The notes: generated by a model from the letters alone, not told the origin. Shown: positions 8,302-16,397, counted from the first letter of the stretch. The stretch is DNA of 18,630 nt from an uncultured Lachnospiraceae bacterium (GCA_910584205.1 CAJUAA010000051.1:1-18630), one strand, 5' to 3'. A program made the numbers and translations.

Positions 8302-8640
8302 TCAGACCACCTCCAGCCTGCAGTAGTTGACAGTCCCGTCCGGGTTCCGGTTCTTGCTTCCCTGCAGAATCCGGCGCTCCTCTCCGTATACTGTTATGGT
8401 CCCGCCGCTCAATGCCGGCATGTCCGGAGCGATATCCCCGGGAAACAGCGCGGTACCGGTCAGCTGCACCAGTTTCTTCTCCGCGGTCAGGACTGTCTTT
8501 GCCTTATCCTGAAAGCTGCAGAGCAGATCCAGATCCGCCACATGGAGCGGCGCTCCCGTGTTGCCGATCTCCTCCGACTCCAGATGGACGTGGACCGGCG
8601 TTTTGCAGAGACGTTTCGGTACAAGGCATGGATATTTCAT
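8302..8640 (-). CDS. Head closure / head-tail stopper protein
   Basis: A 112-aa protein coded after the connector gene. The beta-strand rich sequence (VHVHLESEE, LTGTALFPGDIAPDMP, GGTITVYGEERRILQGSKNRNPDGTVNYCRLEVV) resembles the small beta-barrel stopper proteins of SPP1 gp16 type, which seal the portal after packaging. The pattern from GGTITVYGEER to a final strand is common in this family. The ATG lies 4 nt after the connector's stop and is preceded by AGGATGAGGCC. Assignment rests on gene order plus overall sequence character. Confidence 0.72.
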   Translation of the reverse strand: MKYPCLVPKRLCKTPVHVHLESEEIGNTGAPLHVADLDLLCSFQDKAKTVLTAEKKLVQLTGTALFPGDIAPDMPALSGGTITVYGEERRILQGSKNRNPDGTVNYCRLEVV

Positions 8641-8644
8641 GGCC

Positions 8645-9028
8645 TCATCCTGCCAGCTGGCAGCACAGCCCGGTCTGGGACAGCAGTGCGTAGGTGTCCC
8701 GCCTCATGGCCACGCCCTTTTCCACAAATACGTTCCAGGAGCTTCCGAACTGAGCGGACACGCCGTTGATGCTGTAGCTGGATAAAATCGTGCTGATCTC
8801 GTCGGCGTTTTCGTATTCGAATTCCGCCTGCAGGCAGACCACCTCCCGGACCGTCTCCTGCTGGAACTCTGACAGCATGGAAAAACCCCGGCTTACAATC
8901 CGGTTGTAAGTCAGGGTATCAATGCGGCGGGATGCCGCCCTAAGCCTCCGTTCCAGCTCTTCCTCCGGAATCATGCTCCCTCCATATTCCTGATGGTAAT
9001 ATGCCGCATCCGCATATGCTTCCGGCAT
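8645..9028 (-). CDS. Head-tail connector / adaptor protein (gp6/gp15-like)
   Basis: A 127-aa mostly helical protein (YADAAYYHQEYGG, then IPEEELERRLRAASRRIDTLT, then FQQETVREVVCLQAEFEYENADEI). This is the four-helix pattern of the DNA-packaging connector family that adds a ring to the portal after packaging. The open frame extends up to 9085, but the ATG at 9028 has AAGGTG upstream and sits 1 nt after the previous gene's TGA, so it is the likelier start; the basic 19-residue extension looks non-native. The following genes are the stopper and tail-completion proteins, in the order seen in SPP1-like and HK97-like phages. Confidence 0.8.
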   Translation of the reverse strand: MPEAYADAAYYHQEYGGSMIPEEELERRLRAASRRIDTLTYNRIVSRGFSMLSEFQQETVREVVCLQAEFEYENADEISTILSSYSINGVSAQFGSSWNVFVEKGVAMRRDTYALLSQTGLCCQLAG

Positions 9029-9029
9029 A

Positions 9030-9365
9030 TCATTCACCTTCTTTCTGTGCTGCCTGCTTCTTCCCCGGCTTCGGTTCCGGAGCATTCTTCTCTGCGGATG
9101 CTTTTTTCAGTTCCTCATTTTCCGCCTGCAGGGCTTCGATCTCCTTTTTCAGCTCCTCATTCTCCGCGTAACGCGCCGCCGCCAGCGCCTGAAGATCCAT
9201 GATCTCATGAACCGCCCTCATATGGTCCTCATACGGCACGCTGCGGCCGCGGCCCCATGCGATCTGCTCCCCGGTATCGTCATAGATGTCAAAGCCGGCG
9301 TCTTCATAGGCCTTCTTCTGGCTTTCCTCGATGGTATACTGCTTATTTCCCTTTACCGCTTTCAT
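9030..9365 (-). CDS. Small coiled-coil protein next to the capsid gene
   Basis: A 111-aa protein starting 1 nt after the capsid stop, with AAGGAGACTGAC before its ATG. The N-terminal half (KGNKQYTIEESQKKAYEDAGFDIYDDTGEQI) is globular in character. Residues about 62-92 (ALAAARYAENEELKKEIEAL and onwards) form a clear heptad coiled coil. The last 20 are a Lys/Ala/Pro-rich tail. Clostridial phages often have a small acidic or basic protein in this slot; head decoration or capsid-fibre roles are possible, but I do not recognise a proven family. Confidence 0.7.
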   Translation of the reverse strand: MKAVKGNKQYTIEESQKKAYEDAGFDIYDDTGEQIAWGRGRSVPYEDHMRAVHEIMDLQALAAARYAENEELKKEIEALQAENEELKKASAEKNAPEPKPGKKQAAQKEGE

Positions 9366-9366
9366 G

Positions 9367-10254
9367 TCAGTCTCCTTTCACATTCATGGAGCAGCCCTCG
9401 ACCTTCTTTTCCAGAAGGAACAGGTCTCCGTAACAGCGGTTCTGATACAGATAGCCGTCCGCCGTCCGGCTGTCCGTCCCCGGCGTGAACAGTTTGATAT
9501 AGCTGTATTTGTCGCGGCACACCACACAGGACGGATGAATCAGGATCCAGTTGATCTGCTTCGCGTCCGCAGCGGCCACGCAGCCGTCCGTGAAATCGTA
9601 TTTCGTCTTCATCCTCGCCGCAGGCACCATTTTGATCTCCACATCGTCCAGGCTGTGCACCTTGCGGTTGATCGTGGACGGGGTGGTCACGGTCATGACC
9701 CGCTGGATCCCCTCCGCCTGTGTGAGGATCTTTCTCATGGTGGGCGTCACGTAGAGTATCCTGCCTTCCTCCGGCACCCCCGCCTCATCCATGACCGCCA
9801 TCTCGCCGTCGAACACATCGAGAAATACCGCAGCGTCCACCACTGTGGAATCGATCCGGCCGGAGTATGCCGTCAGCTCCGCATGCAGTTTGGAGTAACG
9901 GTAGGAATCCTTCTCCGGGATCGCCTGTTCCGTTTCAAACGTGTTCTGGATGTTCGCCACGGACAGGGTAAGATTGGTTTCATCCATGTCCATGGGGTCT
10001 ACCCAGAATTCCACGTCACGGTCATGTTCCAGTCTCTTTGCCTCCCAGTCGTTGCTCAGAGTACCCATGTTGAAGCCGGGCGTCCTGGTGTGATCCTTGT
10101 ATCCGGATACCGTCATGCGCGGAAGCTTGATCGTCTGGGCGTTGATGAACTTTACCTGCTGGTTGCTCTGGGTGAGCGCATCCGAGCAGAGCTCCTTTGC
10201 GTACTTCTTCTGCAGAAAATCCGTAAATGTAGTTGCATAATCAAATACTGCCAT
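9367..10254 (-). CDS. Major capsid protein
   Basis: A 295-aa protein directly after a scaffold-like gene, with AAAGGAGG 9 nt before the ATG. It starts MAVFDYATTFTDFLQKKYAKELCSDAL. Features typical of Firmicutes capsid proteins include KLPRMTVSGYKDH, then EFWVDPMDMDETN, the central GRILYVTPTMRKIL and the C-terminal WILIHPSCVVCRDKYSYIKLFTPGTD. By family these build the icosahedral shell with an HK97-type fold. No N-terminal delta domain is visible, in line with a separate scaffold gene. Three Cys residues lie in the last 50 residues (CVVC and RCYG). The gene is tightly linked to the small coiled-coil gene downstream. Confidence 0.9.
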   Translation of the reverse strand: MAVFDYATTFTDFLQKKYAKELCSDALTQSNQQVKFINAQTIKLPRMTVSGYKDHTRTPGFNMGTLSNDWEAKRLEHDRDVEFWVDPMDMDETNLTLSVANIQNTFETEQAIPEKDSYRYSKLHAELTAYSGRIDSTVVDAAVFLDVFDGEMAVMDEAGVPEEGRILYVTPTMRKILTQAEGIQRVMTVTTPSTINRKVHSLDDVEIKMVPAARMKTKYDFTDGCVAAADAKQINWILIHPSCVVCRDKYSYIKLFTPGTDSRTADGYLYQNRCYGDLFLLEKKVEGCSMNVKGD

Positions 10255-10273
10255 CTCTTATGGCCTCCTTTCC

Positions 10274-10933
10274 TTATAAGCCGAACGCCTTTTTCAGCGC
10301 GTCGTCCTGACTGCCGGCCTGCTGGCCGGAACCGCCTCCCGCAGCCCCTATCTGGACAAATCCGGTGGTTCCCGCCGCCTGCGGCTTCAGCGCCGGCACG
10401 TCCTCCAGCACTTTGTTCAGCGCGTTTTTCACTGCTTCCTCATTGATCTTACCGTCCTGTCCCGCAGCGCCGCTCAGGTCCGCCAGCTTCAGGACATAGG
10501 GGATCGTCTTTGCGTCGATGCCCAGGCCCACCGCCGCCATGGTCGCGGCGCTCTCCACTCTGGCCTGCAGGGCAGCCGCCTCCGCCTGAGAAATCTGCGC
10601 CTGCAGGGCGCTCACATCCGGCTGGTTCTTCGCCTTCTCCGCCCGGAACGCCGCCATGGCCTGCTCCGCCTCCTGCTGGCTGAGTCCCTGCTGCTTGAAG
10701 TACGCCTTCAGCGCCGTGTCCTCTTTCGCCGCCAGTGTGCCGTCCAGCATCTGCTGGATTTTCGCATAGTCAATGGCCGGAGGAGCGCCTGAGCCGGCAC
10801 CCGGCGCCGCTCCCGGAGGATTTCCCTGAGCCGGATCCGCGCCGGGAGTCCCCGAAGCCCCTCCTGTACCTCCTCCTGCTCCGCCGTCCGGCGCCATCAG
10901 AAGCGCTCTGATTCTCAGTAATCTGTTTTTCAT
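10274..10933 (-). CDS. Capsid scaffolding protein
   Basis: A 219-aa protein upstream of the capsid gene. It opens with a Gly/Pro/Ala-rich stretch (about residues 13-48), then IDYAKIQQMLDGTL, a long Ala/Gln/Glu-rich helical segment (about 75-125), and VGLGIDAKTIPYVLKLADLSGA. It ends with a short basic C-terminus (DDALKKAFGL) of the kind used to bind capsid protein. A frame start at 10954 exists but lacks a ribosome site; AAGGAGA with 8 nt spacing precedes the ATG at 10933, so that start is taken. It is expected to template procapsid assembly and leave before or during packaging. Confidence 0.85.
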   Translation of the reverse strand: MKNRLLRIRALLMAPDGGAGGGTGGASGTPGADPAQGNPPGAAPGAGSGAPPAIDYAKIQQMLDGTLAAKEDTALKAYFKQQGLSQQEAEQAMAAFRAEKAKNQPDVSALQAQISQAEAAALQARVESAATMAAVGLGIDAKTIPYVLKLADLSGAAGQDGKINEEAVKNALNKVLEDVPALKPQAAGTTGFVQIGAAGGGSGQQAGSQDDALKKAFGL

Positions 10934-11012
10934 GGTTACATTCTCCTTTCTCATTATCCATTGTCATCAGTGTCGCTGGCCACGCACCTTTTAGGCTCTT
11001 ATCGTGTTTGGA

Positions 11013-11051
11013 GCATAAAAAGACCACCGGTCACTGCTGACTGGTGGTCTT
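11013..11051 (-). terminator. Strong intrinsic terminator after the Cys-rich gene
   Basis: Arms at 11021-11033 and 11038-11050 form a 13-bp stem with one G-U type pair and a 4-nt loop, followed on the minus strand by a T-run (11021-11017). The stop of the Cys-rich gene lies inside the hairpin. The plus-strand side is also T-rich, so it may act both ways. It lies inside the late operon between the MuF block and the capsid genes. Confidence 0.8.
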
Positions 11052-11309
11052 GTTTTCTTTCTTTTCCTGTTCCCGTATCATATTCTCGACATAATTGCCA
11101 AGTTCGCCTGCCCCCCATTCCTCATAATCTGCACAGGTCACGCTGTCTTTGTTTATATAAGCCATATGCTGCTCTGTTTTACACTGATATAAACAGGCCT
11201 TTTTACATCGTCGACAATAACAGTTATAAACAGCCACCTGTACTGCCTGATTTTCTGGCATATTCATTTCCATGAGCTTTTCCAGGTATTCTTTACTTGT
11301 CAAATCCAT
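11031..11309 (-). CDS. Small Cys-rich protein, candidate immunity or metal-binding protein
   Basis: A 92-aa protein overlapping the end of the MuF-toxin gene by 17 nt; a GTG one codon earlier is an alternative start. It has six Cys, five in a short stretch (NCYCRRCKKACLYQC, residues about 29-43) plus one at about 59 (TCADYEEW), and a His near 48. The pattern suggests zinc or iron-sulfur binding. A Glu/Lys-rich tail follows. The gene shares the AT-rich composition of the toxin tip and is followed by its own terminator. In known MuF polymorphic toxins an immunity gene often follows directly, so immunity is an attractive guess. The family may instead be a general phage protein; nothing in the sequence settles this. 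Confidence 0.65.
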   Translation of the reverse strand: MDLTSKEYLEKLMEMNMPENQAVQVAVYNCYCRRCKKACLYQCKTEQHMAYINKDSVTCADYEEWGAGELGNYVENMIREQEKKENKTTSQQ

Positions 11310-13140
11310 CACCCGTTACTTTCAACAATATTTCTATCTGTTCTCCGCTCTTTCGAATCCCTCTAAAACTATATCCAGGCTTATACAATACTGCTTCACT
11401 CTCCATTCGATTTTCCGACACAAACATCCTTGTACCCTTTGGAATCTCCAATACCATTCTGACTGTTCTTTCACTGTAAACATTATCTTCCCTAAGACTC
11501 ACAGATACAAACTGATTATCAGAAAAAGTCAAATGATCCGCAAATTCTTTTATTTCCTGAATCATTCCTTCGAAATCACCGTTTTCCAAACAGTCAGCAG
11601 CAGCTTTAGAAAATTTATCCGAAAACCAGTTTAAATCCACATATCTTTGAGCAACCATATTTTCAGATACCGTATTGTTTTGTATCGCATCCTTTAGTAT
11701 CTTCACTGTTTTTTGTTTGGCTTCCATGAGATTCCGTGCATTCCCACTTCGCATATATTCATTGATAACAGCTGCATTTAAGCTGTTAAAAAAACCATTT
11801 TCCGGATTCATATCTCTAAAGTTATCCCAATCGAACCCGTATATATGGCTCCGTTCAAATTCTGTAATAGATGAACGGTGTTTTTTAATGCAGCTGTCAT
11901 ATGTATCTTCTGATATTTCATAAAATCCATCTTCTGCAAGCCGTCTTTCGATATCGCAATTGTACTTTTCTTTTATTCTATCATTTGTCCTCTGCAACCG
12001 CAACTGGTCCTGCCATTCAGCTGCCTTCAGACCATATTTTCTTCTGTTCTCCGGATCCAGCGAATACTCCGCAAGCCTACCAAACTTCGCAGCCTGCCGT
12101 TCTGCATACTGCTGTCTTGCTTCCTGTCTGCTGCTCTGGCCAATCGCTTCCAGCTCCTCCTCCGTCCAGGAACCGTCCGCCGTGGTGATCCCCGGGAAAT
12201 AAGTCGTATGGCTGTCTCTGCACCGCGGATGGTACAGCCCCGCCTCCACCGCTCTGCTCATGAGCGGCCACGGGCCGTCCTCCGGACTTCCCCCGGACCA
12301 GACGTCATCAATCAGCACCTTCCCGCAGAACGGAAGGCACTTCGGACAGGGGTTTCCCCTTTTGTTCATGATAACCGTGGCGATCCCCCACCGTTTCCGC
12401 ATCTCACCCTCTCCCTGCAGGTAGGCGCGCTTGCAGGCCGTCCGGATGGCCATGTCCGCATAGTCCGCCAGTGTATGCCTTGCACCGTTGGCGTATTCCA
12501 CGCAGTTCAGGCCACGGGACAACATGTCCTTTGTGGCCATGTCCACCGCCTGTTCATAGGTTCCCGCTCCGGTATTGGCGTAAACCTGCGCATTGAAGAT
12601 GGCCTTCCGGAAATCGTCGTTGACTTTCCGCAGGATCGCCGTCTCCGCCTTCTCCATGTCCTGCATGGTCGCCTTTATCAGCGCATCCAGCTTCCGGTCA
12701 TTCAGGCCGAAGAATTCTCCGGTAAACTTCCCTGTCTTCCCCTCCAGCAGCATTTCCAGCAGGCGCGGGATCTTCTGTGAGATATCAGCGCCTTCCAGAC
12801 CCTCCATGGCCTGTAGAATATTCTCCGGGAGCTGCGGATACTTCCACCCACGTTGTATCGCACGCAGGATGGCGATCTCCTGACGCATGCTGCCCTGCGC
12901 CCTGGCTTCCCGGATCAGCGCCGCGATCTGACTGTTGATGCTTTTAAACTGTTTTCCGTATTTCCGGCGGTTGTTCCTCTTATACCGCTCCAGAGACTTC
13001 AACATTTCCGCCTGCCACATGCTCCACTGGTAGCCCTCGCCGATTTCCTCCACACGGTGCCGGGCCATGTTGCGGATCATGGACGCCATCAGCTCGTTTT
13101 CGATCCTCCGGAACGCTTCAGCAAGATCATATTCATTCAT
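11293..13140 (-). CDS. MuF-type minor head protein fused to ADP-ribosyltransferase-like toxin domain
   Basis: A 615-aa protein. Residues about 150-320 hold the phage Mu gpF/SPP1 gp7 head-morphogenesis domain, ending in the Cys/His motif NPCPKCLPFCGKV then YHPRCRDSHTTYFPG (C265, C268, C272, H304, C307, H311). A helical linker follows. The C-terminus (about 495-610) shows an R-S-E ADP-ribosyltransferase signature: R499 in QRYVDL, S546-V-S548 in FVSVSL, PKGTRMFVSEN, then E580-S-E582 in ESEAVLYKPGYSF. An ExE pair usually marks arginine-modifying enzymes. DNA coding the last third is AT-rich (18 of 60 G+C at 11761-11820, against 44 of 60 at 12241-12300). The ATG at 13140 has AGGTG at good spacing; a GTG at 13149 overlapping the previous stop is less likely. 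MuF proteins enter the capsid and may be delivered with DNA. Confidence 0.88.
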   Translation of the reverse strand: MNEYDLAEAFRRIENELMASMIRNMARHRVEEIGEGYQWSMWQAEMLKSLERYKRNNRRKYGKQFKSINSQIAALIREARAQGSMRQEIAILRAIQRGWKYPQLPENILQAMEGLEGADISQKIPRLLEMLLEGKTGKFTGEFFGLNDRKLDALIKATMQDMEKAETAILRKVNDDFRKAIFNAQVYANTGAGTYEQAVDMATKDMLSRGLNCVEYANGARHTLADYADMAIRTACKRAYLQGEGEMRKRWGIATVIMNKRGNPCPKCLPFCGKVLIDDVWSGGSPEDGPWPLMSRAVEAGLYHPRCRDSHTTYFPGITTADGSWTEEELEAIGQSSRQEARQQYAERQAAKFGRLAEYSLDPENRRKYGLKAAEWQDQLRLQRTNDRIKEKYNCDIERRLAEDGFYEISEDTYDSCIKKHRSSITEFERSHIYGFDWDNFRDMNPENGFFNSLNAAVINEYMRSGNARNLMEAKQKTVKILKDAIQNNTVSENMVAQRYVDLNWFSDKFSKAAADCLENGDFEGMIQEIKEFADHLTFSDNQFVSVSLREDNVYSERTVRMVLEIPKGTRMFVSENRMESEAVLYKPGYSFRGIRKSGEQIEILLKVTGDGFDK

Positions 13141-13145
13141 CCGGG

Positions 13146-13367
13146 TCACCTGCCGTTTGCCAGCACTTTGAAGCCCTGAACCCGGAAGCCCTGCGTCAGC
13201 TTCTTCAGCTGCGTCATGCTTTTACAGCGGTCACACCGAAGTTCTGCATATTCTTTTTTCTCTATCGCGTAGATACCGAAGGGAACCTGTTCACTGGCCA
13301 CCTGCAGCAGCCCCTGATACTCTTCCCGGCTCATTCTGTATGGCCTGTCCGCTACTATTACTTTCAT
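13146..13367 (-). CDS. Small conserved protein overlapping the portal gene
   Basis: A 73-aa basic protein starting inside the portal gene (77-nt overlap in another frame), with AGAGGG before its ATG. It contains MKVIVADRPYRMSREEYQGLL, then YAIEKKEYAELRCDRC and a basic C-terminus with a repeated RVQGFKV-type strand. The single CDRC pair might bind a metal or be structural. It ends 5 nt before the MuF start. Proteins of this size are often seen between portal and MuF genes in Firmicutes prophages; the function is not known to me. A longer frame from 13406 lacks a good ribosome site. Confidence 0.65.
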   Translation of the reverse strand: MKVIVADRPYRMSREEYQGLLQVASEQVPFGIYAIEKKEYAELRCDRCKSMTQLKKLTQGFRVQGFKVLANGR

Positions 13368-15033
13368 CCTGCACCCTCTCTTCAATAAAGCGTTCCGCAT
13401 TCTCACGGGATACGCCCAGCGTTGTCGTTATGATTGAGATTGCTTCATTCCGTGTGATCTTTCCGTCTCTCACCATGCTGATCACATTCATCAGTGATCC
13501 GATCTGTGCTCCGTTCAGCAGATTACTCTCACCCACTGCGTCTGCTTTGAAATCCCCCGCCTCCAGACTTACGGACGGCTCTTCCACTTCTGCGATCCCC
13601 TGTTCTGCTTTCAGACGGGCAACCTCTTCCTGCTTCCACTGCTCGTCCCTGCTGTCTCCGTACAGTTCATCCACAGAAGCCTCGATGCTCATGATCCCGC
13701 CCTGCTTCCCTTTCGCCACGGTCTCCACCTGGCTTTCGAACGACGGATTGGCATATTCTCCGAACGGAATGTCCACCTTCACCTCTTCCACCGGCCTGTG
13801 CTGGAGGATGTTGCAGGCGTTGACTGCCGCGCCCACCAGCTCCGGCAGCGTCTCCTGCAGGGCCTCTACAATGGCGTTACGGGTGTACAGCGTCGCCTTC
13901 TCCTTTTCCCTCTGTGCGTCCGCATTGTCCAGTTTCTTTACATCGATGCCCAGGGTGCTGGGACTTATGATCCCCTGCAGGCACAGATCCAGCGCCGTAC
14001 AGTAGGCGGCCAGATAGCTGTCATGCGGGATCGTTGGCTGATCGATCTGGATTTTGTTCTCCGATTTTTCGGACATGTCATTCCCCGCGGCAAAGAAACG
14101 GTTGTCAAAAGGATTTGGACGGAGGAACTTTCCGGTCTCCGGATCCCGCGGGACCAGACACTCCGGGATATAGCTTTTCGCCCGGCCTGCACGGCTGGCG
14201 TCCATCCACTGGGACCAGATTTCATCAAAAGCGTCGAAACTGTCCAGCTTCCCGTCAAAGATCGATCCGCCCCGGCCTTCATACCTGCCCGACTCGCAGA
14301 TCCGGAACGGCACGGCCAGCATCACAGCCTGATCGAAGCTGTAGTCTGACAGACCGGACAGCTCCGGCAGCGTGTTTTTCTCCACCAGACGTTCTCCATC
14401 ATACAGCTCATTTTTGATATAGCCGTGGCCATACCGCTCATTCAGAACGTAGTTCCGGTGTCCGACGGTATACGGCGTCTTGAAGATCACCTCTTTGATC
14501 CGGTCTCTGTTCCAGACAAATTCAACGCGGTCCCCCGGATACCATTCCAGAATCGGATACTGACTGACTTCCGTGTCGATCGTAACCTTAAAGGCTCCGT
14601 CTCCGATGCACAGCACTTCCTTCAGCGCCTTCTCCAGCTTCTTCCGGAATCTGCTGTCCTTCGCAGTCTCTTCCCAGATGCTCCTCTGCTGCTCATTTCC
14701 GGAGAAGTCAAAGTCATTCATATCCGCCAGCACGATGGCGGACAGGATCCGGACCATCAGTCCGGGGAGTCCCGTGTGGATCTTTCTCATCTCCATGCCC
14801 TGCGTGCACCGGCTGGCCCAGAATTTATACCGGTCCACAGCCTCCGGGCTCTGCTGATACAGCTGCTCCAGTTCGTTGCCGTCTCCCCGGTACCAGATCC
14901 GGTTCCGAATCGCCGACAGCTCAAAGTCCATGATCTCCTGTATCTGTACTGCCACGGGCCCCGCAGGCTGGACGTTCAGCCAGCTGCGGATGCCTCTTTT
15001 GATGTTCTCGCTCAATGCAGATATCCACCTCAT
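13291..15033 (-). CDS. Portal protein (SPP1 gp6-like)
   Basis: A 580-aa protein whose ATG overlaps the large terminase stop (ATGA), with GAGGAAG upstream. It has the usual portal plan: N-terminal clip/wing region (RNRIWYRGDGNELEQLYQQ), then GDGAFKVTIDTEVSQYPILEWYPGDRVEFVWNRD in short strands. A central FDGKLDSFDAFDEIWSQWMD and DQPTIPHDSYLAAYCTALDLCLQG lead to ISPSTLGIDVKKLDNADAQREKEKATLYTRN, a conserved stem block in SPP1-type portals. The C-terminus has a disordered Glu/Ser/Gly-rich end. It forms the dodecameric DNA gate at one vertex, docked by terminase. Its last 77 nt overlap the next small gene. Confidence 0.93.
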   Translation of the reverse strand: MRWISALSENIKRGIRSWLNVQPAGPVAVQIQEIMDFELSAIRNRIWYRGDGNELEQLYQQSPEAVDRYKFWASRCTQGMEMRKIHTGLPGLMVRILSAIVLADMNDFDFSGNEQQRSIWEETAKDSRFRKKLEKALKEVLCIGDGAFKVTIDTEVSQYPILEWYPGDRVEFVWNRDRIKEVIFKTPYTVGHRNYVLNERYGHGYIKNELYDGERLVEKNTLPELSGLSDYSFDQAVMLAVPFRICESGRYEGRGGSIFDGKLDSFDAFDEIWSQWMDASRAGRAKSYIPECLVPRDPETGKFLRPNPFDNRFFAAGNDMSEKSENKIQIDQPTIPHDSYLAAYCTALDLCLQGIISPSTLGIDVKKLDNADAQREKEKATLYTRNAIVEALQETLPELVGAAVNACNILQHRPVEEVKVDIPFGEYANPSFESQVETVAKGKQGGIMSIEASVDELYGDSRDEQWKQEEVARLKAEQGIAEVEEPSVSLEAGDFKADAVGESNLLNGAQIGSLMNVISMVRDGKITRNEAISIITTTLGVSRENAERFIEERVQDESNSSGQAIQNEPGRVSGAAAGGQ

Positions 15034-16397
15034 TTCTTTTCTTCCTCCTCAAATCCGATCAGGCTTTTGTATGGAATCCATGCGTACTGGCCGGCGTTAA
15101 TGGTGTGATCGTGTCCGTCTTCCGGCCTGTCCTTCTCCTCGTCCCAGCTGTATCTGTCCAGTTCGGACAGATGCTCCACGCAGGCATCCACTACTAAATA
15201 ACTTCCCTGCTGGATCCAGCCCAGCTGCAGCTTGATGCGGTCCAGAATCTCCAGTTTCTTGTAGGCGTCCCAGAAGTTATACATGCAGCCGTGCAGGCGC
15301 CTGTACTTCCGGAGCTCTGTCAGCGTCGCCTGATCCGCAGAGTCCACATAGACGTCACGGGCGAAGCCCCAGTCCTTCCTGCACCGCTCCAGAAATTCCA
15401 CAAAACGGACCACCGTGTCCGACGGCGCCAGCGGCGTCTGCAGGTCCTGATTGCTGCAGACCTTCTCTGCCAGCGTAATCAGTTTCCGGTCTTCCGTGAT
15501 CCCCTGGAACAGCATGGCAATGGTATCCGGAGACTTTGAAGAGTAGGACGTATCGAGACCGGCAGTAAACTTTTTAAATTTCAGCCTGCCGGACCTGATC
15601 TCCTTTTTTACCCATTCAGCCGTGACCACATGCTTTTTCCGGTCGAAGTTCGGGAAGATCAGCCCCGTCGCCTTCCCTCTCAGCCCTTCGATCTTGTTTT
15701 TCCAGATCTTCGTGCCCTTCGGCGTGTTCCGGATGATCTTTTCCAGCTTTTCTGCAGGCAGCCCCGGATTGTGGGCAAAAGAAAAGAACCAGTGCACCCA
15801 TCCGGGCTTTGGTTCTTCCTTCAGTTCGTCCCTGATCTCCTGCGGTGTCTCCGCCTCCCATTCCGGAAGCGGGCGGGAACAGTTGACATATTCCTTATAC
15901 ACGTCAAGGCCGGGATCATCCGGATTCAGTGTGGCCATGAGATAGTCGCACCTCATGGCAGCCTCACGGACAAAGTCAATGTCCGCCGTGTTGATCTCAT
16001 CGATGTACAGGCACCCGTACTGGCCGCCCAGGGCGTCCTTCCACTTGCGCTTATTACCATAGCCGACCACAAAGATGATTTTGTCTCCTGCAGAGGTGTG
16101 GAACACCAGATGCGGCATCTTGTACGCTCCGGATCCGTTTCCCCTGTACTCCACCAGAAGGCCAAAGTCATCCAGGATCCCCAGATCCTTGTTGATGATG
16201 TTCTTCTCCGCTGCTCCCGTGTCGTCCGCTGCAAGGATGTGCAGCTTCTTCGGAGACTCCGCCACCTTCAGCATGAACTTGAACAGGCCGACGGTCGTCT
16301 TGCCGGCTGCGGTCGTCCCTTCCAGAAACTCCACGGGCGCGTCACAGCGCAGAAAAGCCTTATACTTCTCAGACAGCAGCAGGCGATCCGCACTCAT
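15030..16397 (-). CDS. terL: Terminase large subunit
   Basis: A 455-aa packaging motor with both domains. In the ATPase domain, Walker A is GTTAAGKT (residues 27-34), Walker B CLYIDE (129-134) and the coupling motif TLNPD (156-160). The nuclease domain shows acidic residues in AGLDTSYS (D282), VYVDSADQ (D352) and DGHDHTINA (D427/D430), as in RNase H-like terminase nucleases. The start overlaps the small subunit stop (ATGA) and is preceded by GGTGAGG. With an SPP1-type portal and MuF protein nearby, headful packaging from a pac site is likelier than cos cutting, but that is inference. Confidence 0.95.
   Translation of the reverse strand: MSADRLLLSEKYKAFLRCDAPVEFLEGTTAAGKTTVGLFKFMLKVAESPKKLHILAADDTGAAEKNIINKDLGILDDFGLLVEYRGNGSGAYKMPHLVFHTSAGDKIIFVVGYGNKRKWKDALGGQYGCLYIDEINTADIDFVREAAMRCDYLMATLNPDDPGLDVYKEYVNCSRPLPEWEAETPQEIRDELKEEPKPGWVHWFFSFAHNPGLPAEKLEKIIRNTPKGTKIWKNKIEGLRGKATGLIFPNFDRKKHVVTAEWVKKEIRSGRLKFKKFTAGLDTSYSSKSPDTIAMLFQGITEDRKLITLAEKVCSNQDLQTPLAPSDTVVRFVEFLERCRKDWGFARDVYVDSADQATLTELRKYRRLHGCMYNFWDAYKKLEILDRIKLQLGWIQQGSYLVVDACVEHLSELDRYSWDEEKDRPEDGHDHTINAGQYAWIPYKSLIGFEEEEKK

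Noticed and set aside
9331..10446. A 371-codon plus-strand frame opposite the capsid gene, and similar long plus-strand frames (for example 4457-5572, 1974-2903, 15630-16625)
   Set aside because: They mirror GC-rich minus-strand genes, lack ribosome sites and give Arg/Pro/His-rich proteins without recognisable domains.
10934..11012. A promoter for the scaffold gene, with GATAAT at 10953-10958 on the minus strand
   Set aside because: No acceptable -35 at 15-19 bp; probably chance.
13141..13149. GTG start for the MuF gene overlapping the previous stop
   Set aside because: Overlap by GTGA is attractive, but the AGGTG ribosome site fits the ATG at 13140 better.
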